A stretch of 64,000 nt of DNA. Origin: Akkermansiaceae bacterium (lineage in GTDB: Bacteria > Verrucomicrobiota > Verrucomicrobiia > Verrucomicrobiales > Akkermansiaceae). The stretch spans positions 36,390 to 100,389 of the forward strand of contig CAJIZY010000006.1 of NCBI GenBank assembly GCA_905181965.1. Direction: 5' to 3'. Positions 18,250-26,736 of the stretch are shown one piece after another. The position numbers and the translations under genes were made by a program. Position 1 is the stretch's first letter. Every line of letters begins with the position of its first letter. Under the pieces are notes generated by a model. The model saw only the letters and a list, made by a program, of their open reading frames with translations, was not told the origin of the DNA and did not search any database.

Positions 18250-18632
18250 GAAGTGGGTGCTTGGAGTTCCGACCATTTTCCGACCATTTCATCGGATTCG
18301 ATTTCCTTGCAGTCAACAAGGACGACTTGATCGTCGCAGATTTTGTAAATGGCGTCTTGTCGGAATTCCTTACCCAGCGTGATGGCTTCGACGCGGGAAC
18401 ACCCCACTCCGAAACCAGCCTCGGCATGGTCTTCGCATCGACCAATGACGGGGAAGAAGCTCCATTTTGAAGCTTTGATGGCTTCGAGAAGGAGGGTGTT
18501 GTTTTCGTCGTTTTTTTCATCGGGCGTAACCTCTCCGGAAGGATTGTGTGCGGTGATGATAAAGAAGTGATCGGGAGAGATCGCTTGCTCAAGCTCCGTG
18601 ACAAATTGAGTTTGATGATACTCTTCCTTCAT
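18246..18632 (-). CDS. DUF3293 protein
   Basis: This is a 128-residue soluble protein that I recognise as DUF3293-like from FIITAHNPSGEV near the N-terminus, followed by GRCEDHAEAGFGV. The function is unknown. Its ATG overlaps the last base of the upstream DUF2237 stop (TAATG) and its stop overlaps the SMUG1 start (ATGA). The three genes are therefore tightly coupled. Confidence 0.7.
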   Translation of the reverse strand: MKEEYHQTQFVTELEQAISPDHFFIITAHNPSGEVTPDEKNDENNTLLLEAIKASKWSFFPVIGRCEDHAEAGFGVGCSRVEAITLGKEFRQDAIYKICDDQVVLVDCKEIESDEMVGKWSELQAPTS

Positions 18633-18991
18633 TAGACCGAGTGTTTTCTGAGGTCCAAAAGATCAACGAATTCCAGGGCGACTACCGAGGTGGCATTAAG
18701 ATCGACTTTTGGGGCGCAGCCGTGGTCGAAGGCCTCCTTCCAGCGAAGAACGCAAAGACACCATTGATCGCCAGTTTTGAGGCCGGGGAAGGAGAACTCA
18801 GGTCGTGCAGTCATGAGATCATTTCCCTGCTTGCGGCTGAATTCTAGAAATTCCTGTGTCATCACCGCGCAAACACAATGAAGGCCACGATCGCCTGCAC
18901 CAGTTCGGCAGCAACCATCACGAAAGAAGCCGGTCATGGGATTGGTCGAACAGGTTGCAAGGTCTTCTCCGAGGACGTTGAGGTGTGACAT
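18632..18991 (-). CDS. DUF2237 protein
   Basis: This is a 119-residue protein; the start is chosen at MSHLNVLGEDL, which matches the family N-terminus. DUF2237 features are visible: TCSTNPMTGFFRDGCCRT near the N-terminus, GLHCVCAVMTQEFLEFS, GNDLMTARPEFSFPGLKTGD and WCLCVLRWKEA. It is rich in conserved Cys. The function is unknown. It is the first gene of the DUF2237-DUF3293-SMUG1 operon and is divergent from the selenoprotein candidate at 19085. Confidence 0.85.
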   Translation of the reverse strand: MSHLNVLGEDLATCSTNPMTGFFRDGCCRTGAGDRGLHCVCAVMTQEFLEFSRKQGNDLMTARPEFSFPGLKTGDQWCLCVLRWKEAFDHGCAPKVDLNATSVVALEFVDLLDLRKHSV

Positions 18992-19084
18992 GGGATGACT
19001 TTGGGACGAGTGTTGCCATCTGGCAAGGAGAGTGACCTCGATATTGGCTGGCAAGGGCGATACTTTCGAGATTATAAGCTAGAG

Positions 19085-20242
19085 ATGCGCAATTTGTTTC
19101 AGATGATGTTGATTGGTTTAGCTGTTCTGGGGGCTCAAGCAGATGAGGTTGTGGTCAAAGAAATTACCCCCTCAAAAGTAGAGTCGAGATGGCTCGAAAT
19201 TGATTGGAAGACTGATCTCTGGGAAGCCCGAAAAGAGGCTGCTCGGACGGGTAAGCCTATTTATCTTTGGGAGATGGACGGGCATCCCCTTGGCTGTGTT
19301 TGAAACAACGGGGTGGCTGACAGGTTGTTGGTCTTTGCAAATTCCGAGGTGCAGAAGCTTCTTAAGGAAAATTTTGTTACGGTAGCTGCTGATGATTGGT
19401 ATCAGAGACGGCGAAAGGATAAAGTGGGGGAGTATTTCGCTAAGGTGGTAGATCAAAGTCCACGAAAAGGTGTTCACACCAAACAGGGGCATTACATTTT
19501 TACGGCGACTGGAAAGTTGCTGGGTTTTAATAACAACCGCGGACCTGAAAAACGTTTAGCGATGATGAAGGATGCTTTATTAAAGTGGGATAAGCTTCCC
19601 AAAGACGTAAGGCCGGTCGATATCCCAGAACATGGGAAAAACGATCAGGGGTTCTATCGTGAATTACCTAAAGACGGGCAGATTGTGAAAGTTTACACTC
19701 GGTGTTTGGAGGAAAGAAATGGGCGGTTGCAAAAGCTTGCTGAGAATAAAATAGGAAATCTATCAGCGGTTGATCACCTTTGGTTACAGCATTCGGAAGT
19801 GAAGAAACTTGGGAAGCTGATTGTCTCAGGCGGCGGACAAATCTCGGACGGGCTTTCCCTTCGAATCGCGAAGTTCCATCTCCGTGACAACACGAGGGGA
19901 GAACCTCGTGATTGGAAAAAGGATGAACTTAAAGAATGGTCTTTGAAGGTGGACGGAAAAGGAAAAGTGAGTGGGAACTTTCTTATCAGCTCGTCTGATG
20001 GGGAAATGGGCTATGAGGGGAAGATTAAGGGTTCGATTTCAGTAGATACCGGGCGGCTGACCAAGTTCGACTTTTTAGTGCTTGGAAAGCATTGGGGGCA
20101 TAGCAAATACACTCAAGGTGCTCGACCTGGAAAGACCCCGATGGGGCAGGTCTTCCGCTTATCGGATGGAAAGAGAGCGAGTGACCGGATTCCTCCGCAA
20201 GGAATTCGGTGGGCTCCGGGATATTGGAATCCGGAAACTTAG
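19085..20242 (+). CDS. Thioredoxin-like secreted protein, candidate selenoprotein (in-frame TGA)
   Basis: One frame runs from ATG 19085 to TAG 20240-20242 with a single TGA at 19301-19303 (residue 73 of 385). The N-terminus is a signal peptide (FQMMLIGLAVLGAQA). Residues about 45-150 look thioredoxin-like: ARKEAARTGKPIYLWEM, the redox-type site GHPLGCV-U-NNG, LLKENFVTVAAD and YIFTATGKLLGF. The TGA therefore falls at the position of a redox Cys in a CxU arrangement (Cys71, U73), and the fold continues in frame on both sides. The C-terminal half (about 185-385) is beta-rich and unassigned. A hairpin with a GGU loop follows the TGA. The natural reading is selenocysteine insertion; the alternatives are a nonsense mutation or a TGC/TGG error. 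A GTG at 19313 is not a convincing start, having no upstream signal. Confidence 0.72.
19301..19333 (+). promoter_or_regulatory. Candidate bacterial SECIS element with UGA
   Basis: After TGA 19301-19303, bases 19315-19322 (GGCTGACA) pair with 19326-19333 (TGTTGGTC): eight pairs, three of them G-U, closing a GGT loop at 19323-19325, 20-22 nt after the UGA. This is nearly the same spacing as in the CRTAC1 gene and in E. coli fdhF. A competing 6-bp helix, AACAAC (19304-19309) with GTTGTT (19324-19329), is also possible, so the fold is less certain than the first SECIS. Confidence 0.55.
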
Positions 20243-20294
20243 GCTCCTTATCGGAGGAATTGAGATTTTTCGAGAGCCATCTAGAAAGCTGACT

Positions 20295-22274
20295 TCACAC
20301 AGAGTCGAGTTCTGCTTCTAGTTTTTCAATCTGAGTGCTTAGATCTTCCCACTTTGAATAGGCGTTTTCGAGCTTCTGGGAAATGCACTCGTAGGCATTG
20401 GTGGTTTCGCGAAGCTTCTCAGGATCACCCATGACTTCAGGTGACTCAAGGTGGGTGGTGAGTGTTGCTTGCGCAGATTCTAGTTCGGCAATTGTTTTTT
20501 CGACGGTCGTGAATTCGTTCTGCAGAGGCTTGAGAACTTTGTTGCGCCTTTCACGGATAGAGGCATCACGCTTACGGCGCTCTTTTGAGGAAAGTTGAGG
20601 TTGGGTTGGTGTTGAGTGAGATGGGTTAGCGGAGGAGTTTACAACGGGAGTCGTTATGCCACTCTCCTCAGCTTCGATTTTATCTAGGTAGTAGGTGAGA
20701 TTTCCCGCAAACATACGTGGATCGAAACCTTGGCGGAATTCCATCGTTTTTTGAACGATAGGATCGAGAAAATTTCGGTTGTGGGATACGATGAGGAGGG
20801 TGCCTGGGTAATCGATAAGAGCCTTTTGCAGAATGTCCTGCGACTGCATGTCGAGATGGTTTGTAGGTTCGTCGAGAATCAGGAAGTTTGCGGGGCGGAC
20901 GAGCATACGGACCAGAGCGACCCGTGAACGTTCGCCTCCAGAAAGAACACCGATTTTTTTAAAAACGTCGTCGCCTTTAAAAAGAAAACATCCCAGGACG
21001 TCACGAGCAGACATATTAGAGCCACGAGTTTGAATTTGTTCGACGGTTTCTAAAACGGTCAGGGTGGGGTCGAGTTCGTCAGCGTGGTTTTGATTGAAGA
21101 AGGAGGGGAGAGTTTTAGGCCCGAGGTTTTGGTCGCCTGTGAAGGGTGCTTCTTCGCCGGTGATCATACGACAAAAAGTCGATTTCCCAGCACCGTTTGG
21201 ACCAACAATCGCAATTTTCTCCCCCCGCGTGACCTCAAGATCAAGGTCTTGGAAGACGCTGAGATTGCCGTATCGTTGCGCGGCATTTTCGAGCTTAGCG
21301 ACAAGGTGGGTGGAGGCGGGGGGATCAGGAAAGCGGAAAGACATTACCGAGTCTTCAGCGTCGATCTCGATACGCTCGATCTTAGCGAGCTGCTTAATGC
21401 GCGATTGGACTTGCGATGCTTTGTTGGCTTGAGCACGGAAGCGATTGATGAACTGCTCCGTTTTGGCGATCTCGCGATCTTGGTTTACCTTTTGTTTACG
21501 GAGGTTATCCTGACGCTCCTTAAGCTGGGTTTCGTAGGATGAGTAATTACCTGTAAATTCCTCGGCACGGCCGTGGTGGAATGCGATCGTTCGGGTGGTG
21601 AGGCCGTCCATCATGGAGCGGTCATGAGAGATGAGGATGATTGCGCCCTTGTAGCTGTGGAGGTAGGACTCCATGAAGCGCTGAGCGTTAATATCGAGGT
21701 GGTTGGTTGGTTCGTCGAGAAGAAGGACTTCAGGTTCAGCAAGGAAGAGTTTAGCCATGGCGATGCGCATCTGCCAACCACCAGAGAACTCGCCGCAGTC
21801 GCGATCAAAGTCATCGTGCTTAAAGCCGAGTCCAGTTAGGACGGCTTGAATTTTGGGCCTCATACGTGAGGGGTCATGGCCATCGAGCCGGAGTTCTAGT
21901 TCTCCGATCTTGTTGAGAAGGTCGGAGAAGGGCGCCGAGCGAGGATCAAGCTTCTCGAGTTCGGTGGAGTAGCACTCGATATCATCTTGAATGGCCTTGG
22001 TTTCGGCAAAGGCGGATTCAACTTCATCATAAAGTGAGAAATATTGATTATGGATCCCTTCCTGGGGAAGATAACCGATCCGGTGGTGTTTTGGCTTGGT
22101 GATCTCGCCGGCGTTGGGTTCTAAGACACCGCCTATGCACTTCATGAGGGTAGATTTCCCGGCCCCATTGTGCCCAGCGAAAGCGATGCGCTCCTTTTCT
22201 ACGATAGAGAAGGTAAGGTCTTTGAAGATCACACGGGGTCCGAATTCCACGCGGAGGTTTTTGACAGCGAGCAC
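20295..22274 (-). CDS. ABC-F family ATPase (ribosome-associated type)
   Basis: This is a 659-residue soluble protein with two ABC ATPase domains and no membrane segments. Domain 1 has GHNGAGKST, FSGGWQMR and LLLDEPTNHLD; domain 2 has GPNGAGKST, LSGGERSR and LILDEPTNHLD. The domains are joined by a charged linker (about 245-310). The C-terminal 110 residues form a coiled-coil extension. This is the ABC-F pattern (Uup/YheS/EttA group), whose members act on ribosomes or in antibiotic protection. The subgroup cannot be fixed by eye. The gene is monocistronic and preceded by a perfect palindrome (22329-22352). Confidence 0.92.
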   Translation of the reverse strand: MLAVKNLRVEFGPRVIFKDLTFSIVEKERIAFAGHNGAGKSTLMKCIGGVLEPNAGEITKPKHHRIGYLPQEGIHNQYFSLYDEVESAFAETKAIQDDIECYSTELEKLDPRSAPFSDLLNKIGELELRLDGHDPSRMRPKIQAVLTGLGFKHDDFDRDCGEFSGGWQMRIAMAKLFLAEPEVLLLDEPTNHLDINAQRFMESYLHSYKGAIILISHDRSMMDGLTTRTIAFHHGRAEEFTGNYSSYETQLKERQDNLRKQKVNQDREIAKTEQFINRFRAQANKASQVQSRIKQLAKIERIEIDAEDSVMSFRFPDPPASTHLVAKLENAAQRYGNLSVFQDLDLEVTRGEKIAIVGPNGAGKSTFCRMITGEEAPFTGDQNLGPKTLPSFFNQNHADELDPTLTVLETVEQIQTRGSNMSARDVLGCFLFKGDDVFKKIGVLSGGERSRVALVRMLVRPANFLILDEPTNHLDMQSQDILQKALIDYPGTLLIVSHNRNFLDPIVQKTMEFRQGFDPRMFAGNLTYYLDKIEAEESGITTPVVNSSANPSHSTPTQPQLSSKERRKRDASIRERRNKVLKPLQNEFTTVEKTIAELESAQATLTTHLESPEVMGDPEKLRETTNAYECISQKLENAYSKWEDLSTQIEKLEAELDSV

Positions 22275-22328
22275 GAGGGAGGGTTAGTCGAGTCGGGCGA
22301 AATTTAGAATCAAAAAGCGACGTGGAAA

Positions 22329-22352
22329 TTAAGGGTGAAATTTCACCCTTAA
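22329..22352. repeat. Perfect 24-bp palindrome upstream of the ABC-F gene
   Basis: TTAAGGGTGAAA is followed directly by its exact reverse complement, TTTCACCCTTAA. It lies 55 bp upstream of the ABC-F start codon, in a non-coding interval of 295 bp (22275-22569) in which I see no gene. It could be an operator for a dimeric regulator. As a terminator it lacks a loop and a U-run. Confidence 0.6.
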
Positions 22353-22569
22353 AGCTGTGGATTGATTTAGAGGGAGAGAAACACTTTTGGAGGACTCATC
22401 AGCGATAATAAGCCTGCTGAAGCCTAGTATGGAGATAAAATGGGTGATTTTAGCAATGAGCTTTATGAGCGGAGTAGGGGAACGAAAAACTGCGGGATTC
22501 TTCGGGCGGCTATTTTTTAGGGAGATAGATGGGTTGGCTTTTACCGTTTAAAGACGGTTTTTAGTTCCT

Positions 22570-23169
22570 CTACTTAACTAGCTTGATCCTCATTTTTCGG
22601 AACTTGATCCAGCCTGCGTGGCCTTCGGCGCCATAGGTTTGAATGGCGAAGTGGCCTGGAGCGAGGTGCTTTGCGAGGCGTTGAGCATCTTGGTAATCAA
22701 CAATTTGTTTCCCATTGAGCCAGACCTGAATATGAGGGCCGAGAGCTTTTATACGCAGTGAATTCCAGACTTTGGGCTTCCGAAATTCATCTTTGGCGTC
22801 GCCCTTGTCCAGCCAGTCATTGAGATAGAGACCCACAGGTTCATCAGCCGCACCTCGCCCGATGTTAACTTGAAGGCGATCACCTCTTTGTTCCGAATGA
22901 TAGCGGAGATAGATACCGCTATTATATTTGCCGTGTTCATCAATTTTGAAGTCTAGACTGAGATCGAAGTCTTGATATTTCGCTTTAGAAATCAGGAGGC
23001 CAGAGCGCTTGGGGTCGCCATCCTGACCGCCTGAGAGGGTGCCATCTTGGTAAGACCACTTAGCGCTCCCTTTAGCGGTCCAATCATCTAGGGAGTCGGA
23101 GGGAAATAGCGAGAGCTCTTCAGAGTGAAGAATGGAACCTGAAAAGATGAAAATGAGAAGACGGATCAT
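22570..23169 (-). CDS. DUF1080 (3-keto-disaccharide hydrolase-like) protein
   Basis: This is a 199-residue secreted protein (signal RLLIFIFSGSILHSEE). It is a concanavalin-like DUF1080 domain with WSYQDGTLSGG, FDLSLDFKIDEHGKYNSGIYLRY, GLYLNDW, WNSLRIKALGPHIQVWLNGKQIVDY and a C-terminal FRKMRIK. DUF1080 members are lectin-like folds, and some act as 3-keto-glycoside hydrolases. It is one of four in the window. It lies upstream of a palindrome-bearing gap and downstream of the Gfo/Idh/MocA gene on the same strand, so the two may be co-transcribed. Confidence 0.85.
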   Translation of the reverse strand: MIRLLIFIFSGSILHSEELSLFPSDSLDDWTAKGSAKWSYQDGTLSGGQDGDPKRSGLLISKAKYQDFDLSLDFKIDEHGKYNSGIYLRYHSEQRGDRLQVNIGRGAADEPVGLYLNDWLDKGDAKDEFRKPKVWNSLRIKALGPHIQVWLNGKQIVDYQDAQRLAKHLAPGHFAIQTYGAEGHAGWIKFRKMRIKLVK

Positions 23170-23286
23170 TGAAGTGCTAAATTAGGGAATCAGTTGTGAA
23201 TTTTTTAATGAAATAGAGAGTTATTATTCGCTAAGGTAAGCTGGGAATTTTTGGATTAGGGTGAAGAGCCTTAACAATTACTATGT

Positions 23287-24258
23287 TTATTTCTGCGCTG
23301 CCTTGGCGAGAACTTCGTTGATGGTTACGGCTTTGCCTTCCCGGCGTTTACTTTCATCGGCGGCTTCCATAAAAGCGAACAATTCAATGGTCTCAGCTGC
23401 TGAAACGGGCGGCTGCTTTGTCTTGAAAAATCTTATGACCTCGGCAACCAAGGGGGCGTATCCATCATAGGCTCCGACAAGGGTCTCTTCACCCTTCGAG
23501 TTTCGAGCGACGCCAGAGTAGCCTTTACCTTCTCTGAAGATACCAGTTCGGCCACCTTCCCAAGTGCCCTCAACCTCGATCAACCCCTCGGGGGTCGTTC
23601 TGCGAATCACTGACTGGCATCCAGTTCCCATTACCGTGAAGAGTGACTCACAGCCGTGGACGCCATACCAGAAAAGATCAGGATGGTGAGGTTCGATTTT
23701 GGCTGGACTGGAACAGCGAGCGTAAGTGACTTTTCCAATTGAGCCTCCGCGAACAGCCTGGGTGCTTTTCCCGTATCGAAGCGAGGAGGATGAGAAGATC
23801 GGGACTCCGGCCTTTTTGGCAAGGTGGTAGATTTTCAGAGTGTCACTGAGACTTCCAGCAACGGGTTTGTCTAGAAAGAGGGGTAGGCCTGCCGCAATAA
23901 CTGGCCTCGCTTGGGCAAGATGGGGCCGACCGTCGACACTTTCGATCATAACGGCGTCTACTTTTCCGCAGAGTTCTTCAATCGTTTGACAAATCTCTAC
24001 CCCAAAGTTTTGCTTCAGAGTTTTGGTGTAACCATCGACTCGTGAGATGCTAGATTTGATATCAGGGCTTCCACCTTTGAATGCTGCGACCACTTTGGCT
24101 CCCTTTATGTGGTCCTTTGCAGTTGCATCATTAATGATCTTCGTGAAAGCCGTGACGTGAGAGGTGTCGAGGCCAATCAGGCCAATCCGGATGGGGTCTT
24201 TGGCGATGGCAGGCGTGAAGACTAAGAGACTGCAAAAGATGATTATGAATTTTTTCAT
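23287..24258 (-). CDS. Secreted Gfo/Idh/MocA-family oxidoreductase
   Basis: This is a 323-residue protein with signal FIIIFCSLLVFTPAIAK. The nucleotide-binding loop is IRIGLIGLDTSH; the family EKP motif appears as LDKPVAG, and HPDLFWYGVHG matches the substrate-binding region. Gfo/Idh/MocA enzymes are NAD(P)-dependent sugar dehydrogenases, often working with DUF1080 proteins in 3-keto-sugar pathways. An exported member would need a cofactor carried through Tat or may have lost NAD binding (the loop is GxxGxxx rather than GxGxxG). Confidence 0.82.
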   Translation of the reverse strand: MKKFIIIFCSLLVFTPAIAKDPIRIGLIGLDTSHVTAFTKIINDATAKDHIKGAKVVAAFKGGSPDIKSSISRVDGYTKTLKQNFGVEICQTIEELCGKVDAVMIESVDGRPHLAQARPVIAAGLPLFLDKPVAGSLSDTLKIYHLAKKAGVPIFSSSSLRYGKSTQAVRGGSIGKVTYARCSSPAKIEPHHPDLFWYGVHGCESLFTVMGTGCQSVIRRTTPEGLIEVEGTWEGGRTGIFREGKGYSGVARNSKGEETLVGAYDGYAPLVAEVIRFFKTKQPPVSAAETIELFAFMEAADESKRREGKAVTINEVLAKAAQK

Positions 24259-24462
24259 TTGTTGATCACTAAATGGTTAATTTGATGAGGAGTAGATCAT
24301 AAACATCTATGCCGTCATCATTATTTTTATTTCTAGGTTAGAGGATAGTTCTGAAAGATCAGATCTTGGTTAGGTAAGAGGAAAGAAATCTTTCTGGTGA
24401 CTATTTTGGCTTCGCTACTTGTAGCGCTTAGCGATCCATGCGAAACAACCTCAGGATACGGG

Positions 24463-24876
24463 ATGGACGGCATTAACATTTTTCGGCTAATTGGAGTTTG
24501 CGGATTGTTGGTTGCGGCTTGGTGCGTTGAGGTCGTCGGTTTCGCTACCTTTCGGAGCGAAGTGAGCAATGGTCCACCAAAAATGAATGTTGTGGATTTT
24601 GATAAAGATTTTTCTAAAGAGGGTAGTGGTAAACTGCTAATTGGATCTGGTCATGACATTAATTTGCCGTTTGTCTCTCCCAATGAGGCTCAGAAGCGAA
24701 TAGAGAAGCATCAAAGAAACAAATGGCTGGGCTTGCTGGCAGGATTCGCGGGAGCGTTCGGGGTTTTTTCTTTTGCTAATAAGATTTGGGACGATTGGGT
24801 AATCTCAATCACTTGTGTGATGTTCGGGCCTCTCGGAGTAGCTTGGGGATTGAGAAAATCACATGGGAACGGTTAA
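24463..24876 (+). CDS. Small membrane protein of unknown function
   Basis: This is a 137-residue protein that I do not recognise. A hydrophobic helix near the N-terminus (FRLIGVCGLLVAAWCVEVVGF) and two near the C-terminus (LGLLAGFAGAFGVFSF, ITCVMFGPLGVAWGL) suggest three membrane segments separated by a hydrophilic middle part containing an NEAQKRIEKHQRNKW helix. ATG 24463 follows AGGATACGGG, a weak ribosome site. The gene stands alone between an oxidoreductase and an esterase. Confidence 0.45.
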   Translation: MDGINIFRLIGVCGLLVAAWCVEVVGFATFRSEVSNGPPKMNVVDFDKDFSKEGSGKLLIGSGHDINLPFVSPNEAQKRIEKHQRNKWLGLLAGFAGAFGVFSFANKIWDDWVISITCVMFGPLGVAWGLRKSHGNG

Positions 24877-24893
24877 TCTTTAAGGAACGTTCG

Positions 24894-24909
24894 GCTTTCT
24901 GCAGAAAGC
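24894..24909. repeat. 16-bp perfect palindrome after the small membrane protein gene
   Basis: GCTTTCTG followed by its reverse complement CAGAAAGC, 18 bp after the stop codon. It may be a weak stem without a U-run, or chance. Confidence 0.35.
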
Positions 24910-25045
24910 TGAGATTTCCTAGTAGACGAAGGGAGGCTATTACCTTGCGAGATTCGTGAGATCTGTTGTGATCGATCCAAAACTCCATGCAGAGTTGTCG
25001 AAGTAAAACTTTCGCTTTGTTTGGTCGATCGTTAAAGTTTCCGCC

Positions 25046-26677
25046 ATGCGGATCGTTGTTTTTGTGCTGCTTTTTCTCAGCAGTGGTCTTTCTGGAAAGT
25101 TGACGATCAGCTGGAAGGAGAACTTTTTAAGGATCAACGACGACCGGAATCCGGGCGGGGCACTTGAGGTTTGGTATCTTGAAGCCTACTGCCGTCCGGG
25201 ATCAACTGATCGGGAGTGGAATGAGACTGTGATCGATCATAAGACCAAGCTCCTTTCTGCGACTGAAACTGAAATTAAACGCAGACGCATACGGAGCTGA
25301 TGGCGTGATCATTGATCATCTAATTAAAGCTGAGGGAGATAAGGTTTCATTTCGTCTTATTGCTAAGAACCCCACCGGTCAGAAATCTGAGGCCCATTGG
25401 GGCCAACCTTGTATTCGGGTCGGAGAGTTTACGGGGACCCGCAAGGATGCAAACAAGTATGCTTACCTCAAGGACTCATTTGTGTTTCTCAATGAGAAAA
25501 AATCTTTCATGCCCACTGATAACTGGGCGACAAGTGCGCGTTACCTGCCGGGCCAAGTTTGGTGTCCTTGTCACGTTCCCAAAACGGATCTCAACCCGCG
25601 CCCGCTTTCAATGGACCAACCTTCAAATGGATTGATTGGCTGTATTTCTGCCGATAAAAAATGGTTGATGGCCACGGCTTGGGATCCTTATCAGGAGCTT
25701 TTTCAAGGAGTGATTCGTTGTCTGCATTCGGACTTTCGGATCGGTGGTTTGGAGGTGGGTGAAGAGAAGATAATTCGGGGTGCCATTTATGTAATGGCGA
25801 ATGACGTTTCGACGCTCATAAAACGGTATGAAGAAGATTTCCCAGCTCAGGTTCGACGTCACCGAACTCTCAGCGACCCCGAGGTGGTTGCGGGGGATCC
25901 TGTTTCGGGGAAGCGCGTTTCGATCACGACTCCTGACTATTCGGGGACAAATGTCCACCATACCCTCTATCTTCCAGAGAACTGGAATCCGGATTGGAAG
26001 GAAAAGAAGAAGAGCTACCCATTGATCGTGGAATATTCTGGGAATCGGGCTCCCTCGCTTGGCTCTAGTGGGCGAGTTGAAGATTCGGTTTTGGGGTATG
26101 GCTTAAGTAGTGGTGAGGCGGTTTGGCTAAATTTGCCATTTGTGGATGCGAACGCTCAAATGGTAATAATTGGTGGGGCGATGAAGCCGCAACAACTGCC
26201 TACGCCAAGAAGGTTGTTCCGAAAATTATGGCAGAGTATGGAATCGATCCTGATCGCGTAATTCTTTGTGGGTTTTCACGTGGAGCGATTGCTGTCAACT
26301 ATATCGGCTTGCATGATGATGAGATAGCAGCTTTGTGGTCGGGCTTCGTGACGCATGACCATTATGACGGAGTGAAGGAATGGCGGGGCACGAAGTGGGG
26401 AGCTCCGCTTCCGATTTATCGGAAGGCTGCTGCTGAAAGATTTAAAAGAATCAATGGGAGACCAGTTTTAATCTGTCAGAATGGTGGGACCAGCGAGATT
26501 CGTAAAGTGATAGGTTCGCCCGAAAATGTTTCTTTTTTGGATGTTGATACGAGAGCGATTTTTGGAATCTACCCCACAGAAACAAGAATTCATCCTCACA
26601 CTGATCGGTGGCTTTTGAAGCCAAGTGCTCAGCGGAATAAAGTTTTAGACTGGATGGAAAAATGTGGCTTTTTTTAG
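25046..26677 (+). pseudogene. Secreted alpha/beta-hydrolase (esterase-like), two apparent frameshifts
   Basis: Three consecutive open segments encode one protein: a signal peptide (IVVFVLLFLSSGLSG) and N-terminal domain, a middle domain ending in the start of a hydrolase fold (HTLYLPENWNP, YPLIVEYSGN), and a C-terminal part with the nucleophile motif CGFSRGA, HDDEIAALW and a final HPHTDRW supplying the likely His. The frame changes at about 25263-25285 (AAA run) and about 26145-26160 (CAAAT). Repairing both gives about 540 residues. The family resembles PHB-depolymerase/feruloyl-esterase-like hydrolases, but the N-terminal half is unassigned. It is either a decaying gene or two assembly indels. 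Confidence 0.65.
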
Positions 26678-26736
26678 AACGTGCTAACTTGAAAATTTGA
26701 AGGAACTGGGGCGGGGTTTCTGTTCCTTGTAAATCT

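Noticed and set aside
19304..19329. AACAAC/GTTGTT helix as the SECIS stem of the thioredoxin-like gene
   Set aside because: It would start directly at the UGA and enclose a 14-nt loop, unlike known SECIS. The alternative stem with a GGU loop at 19315-19333 fits better, but the competition lowers confidence.
25298..25300. TGA in the esterase gene as recoding
   Set aside because: The protein continues in a different frame, so an indel is needed and a UGA recoding does not explain it.
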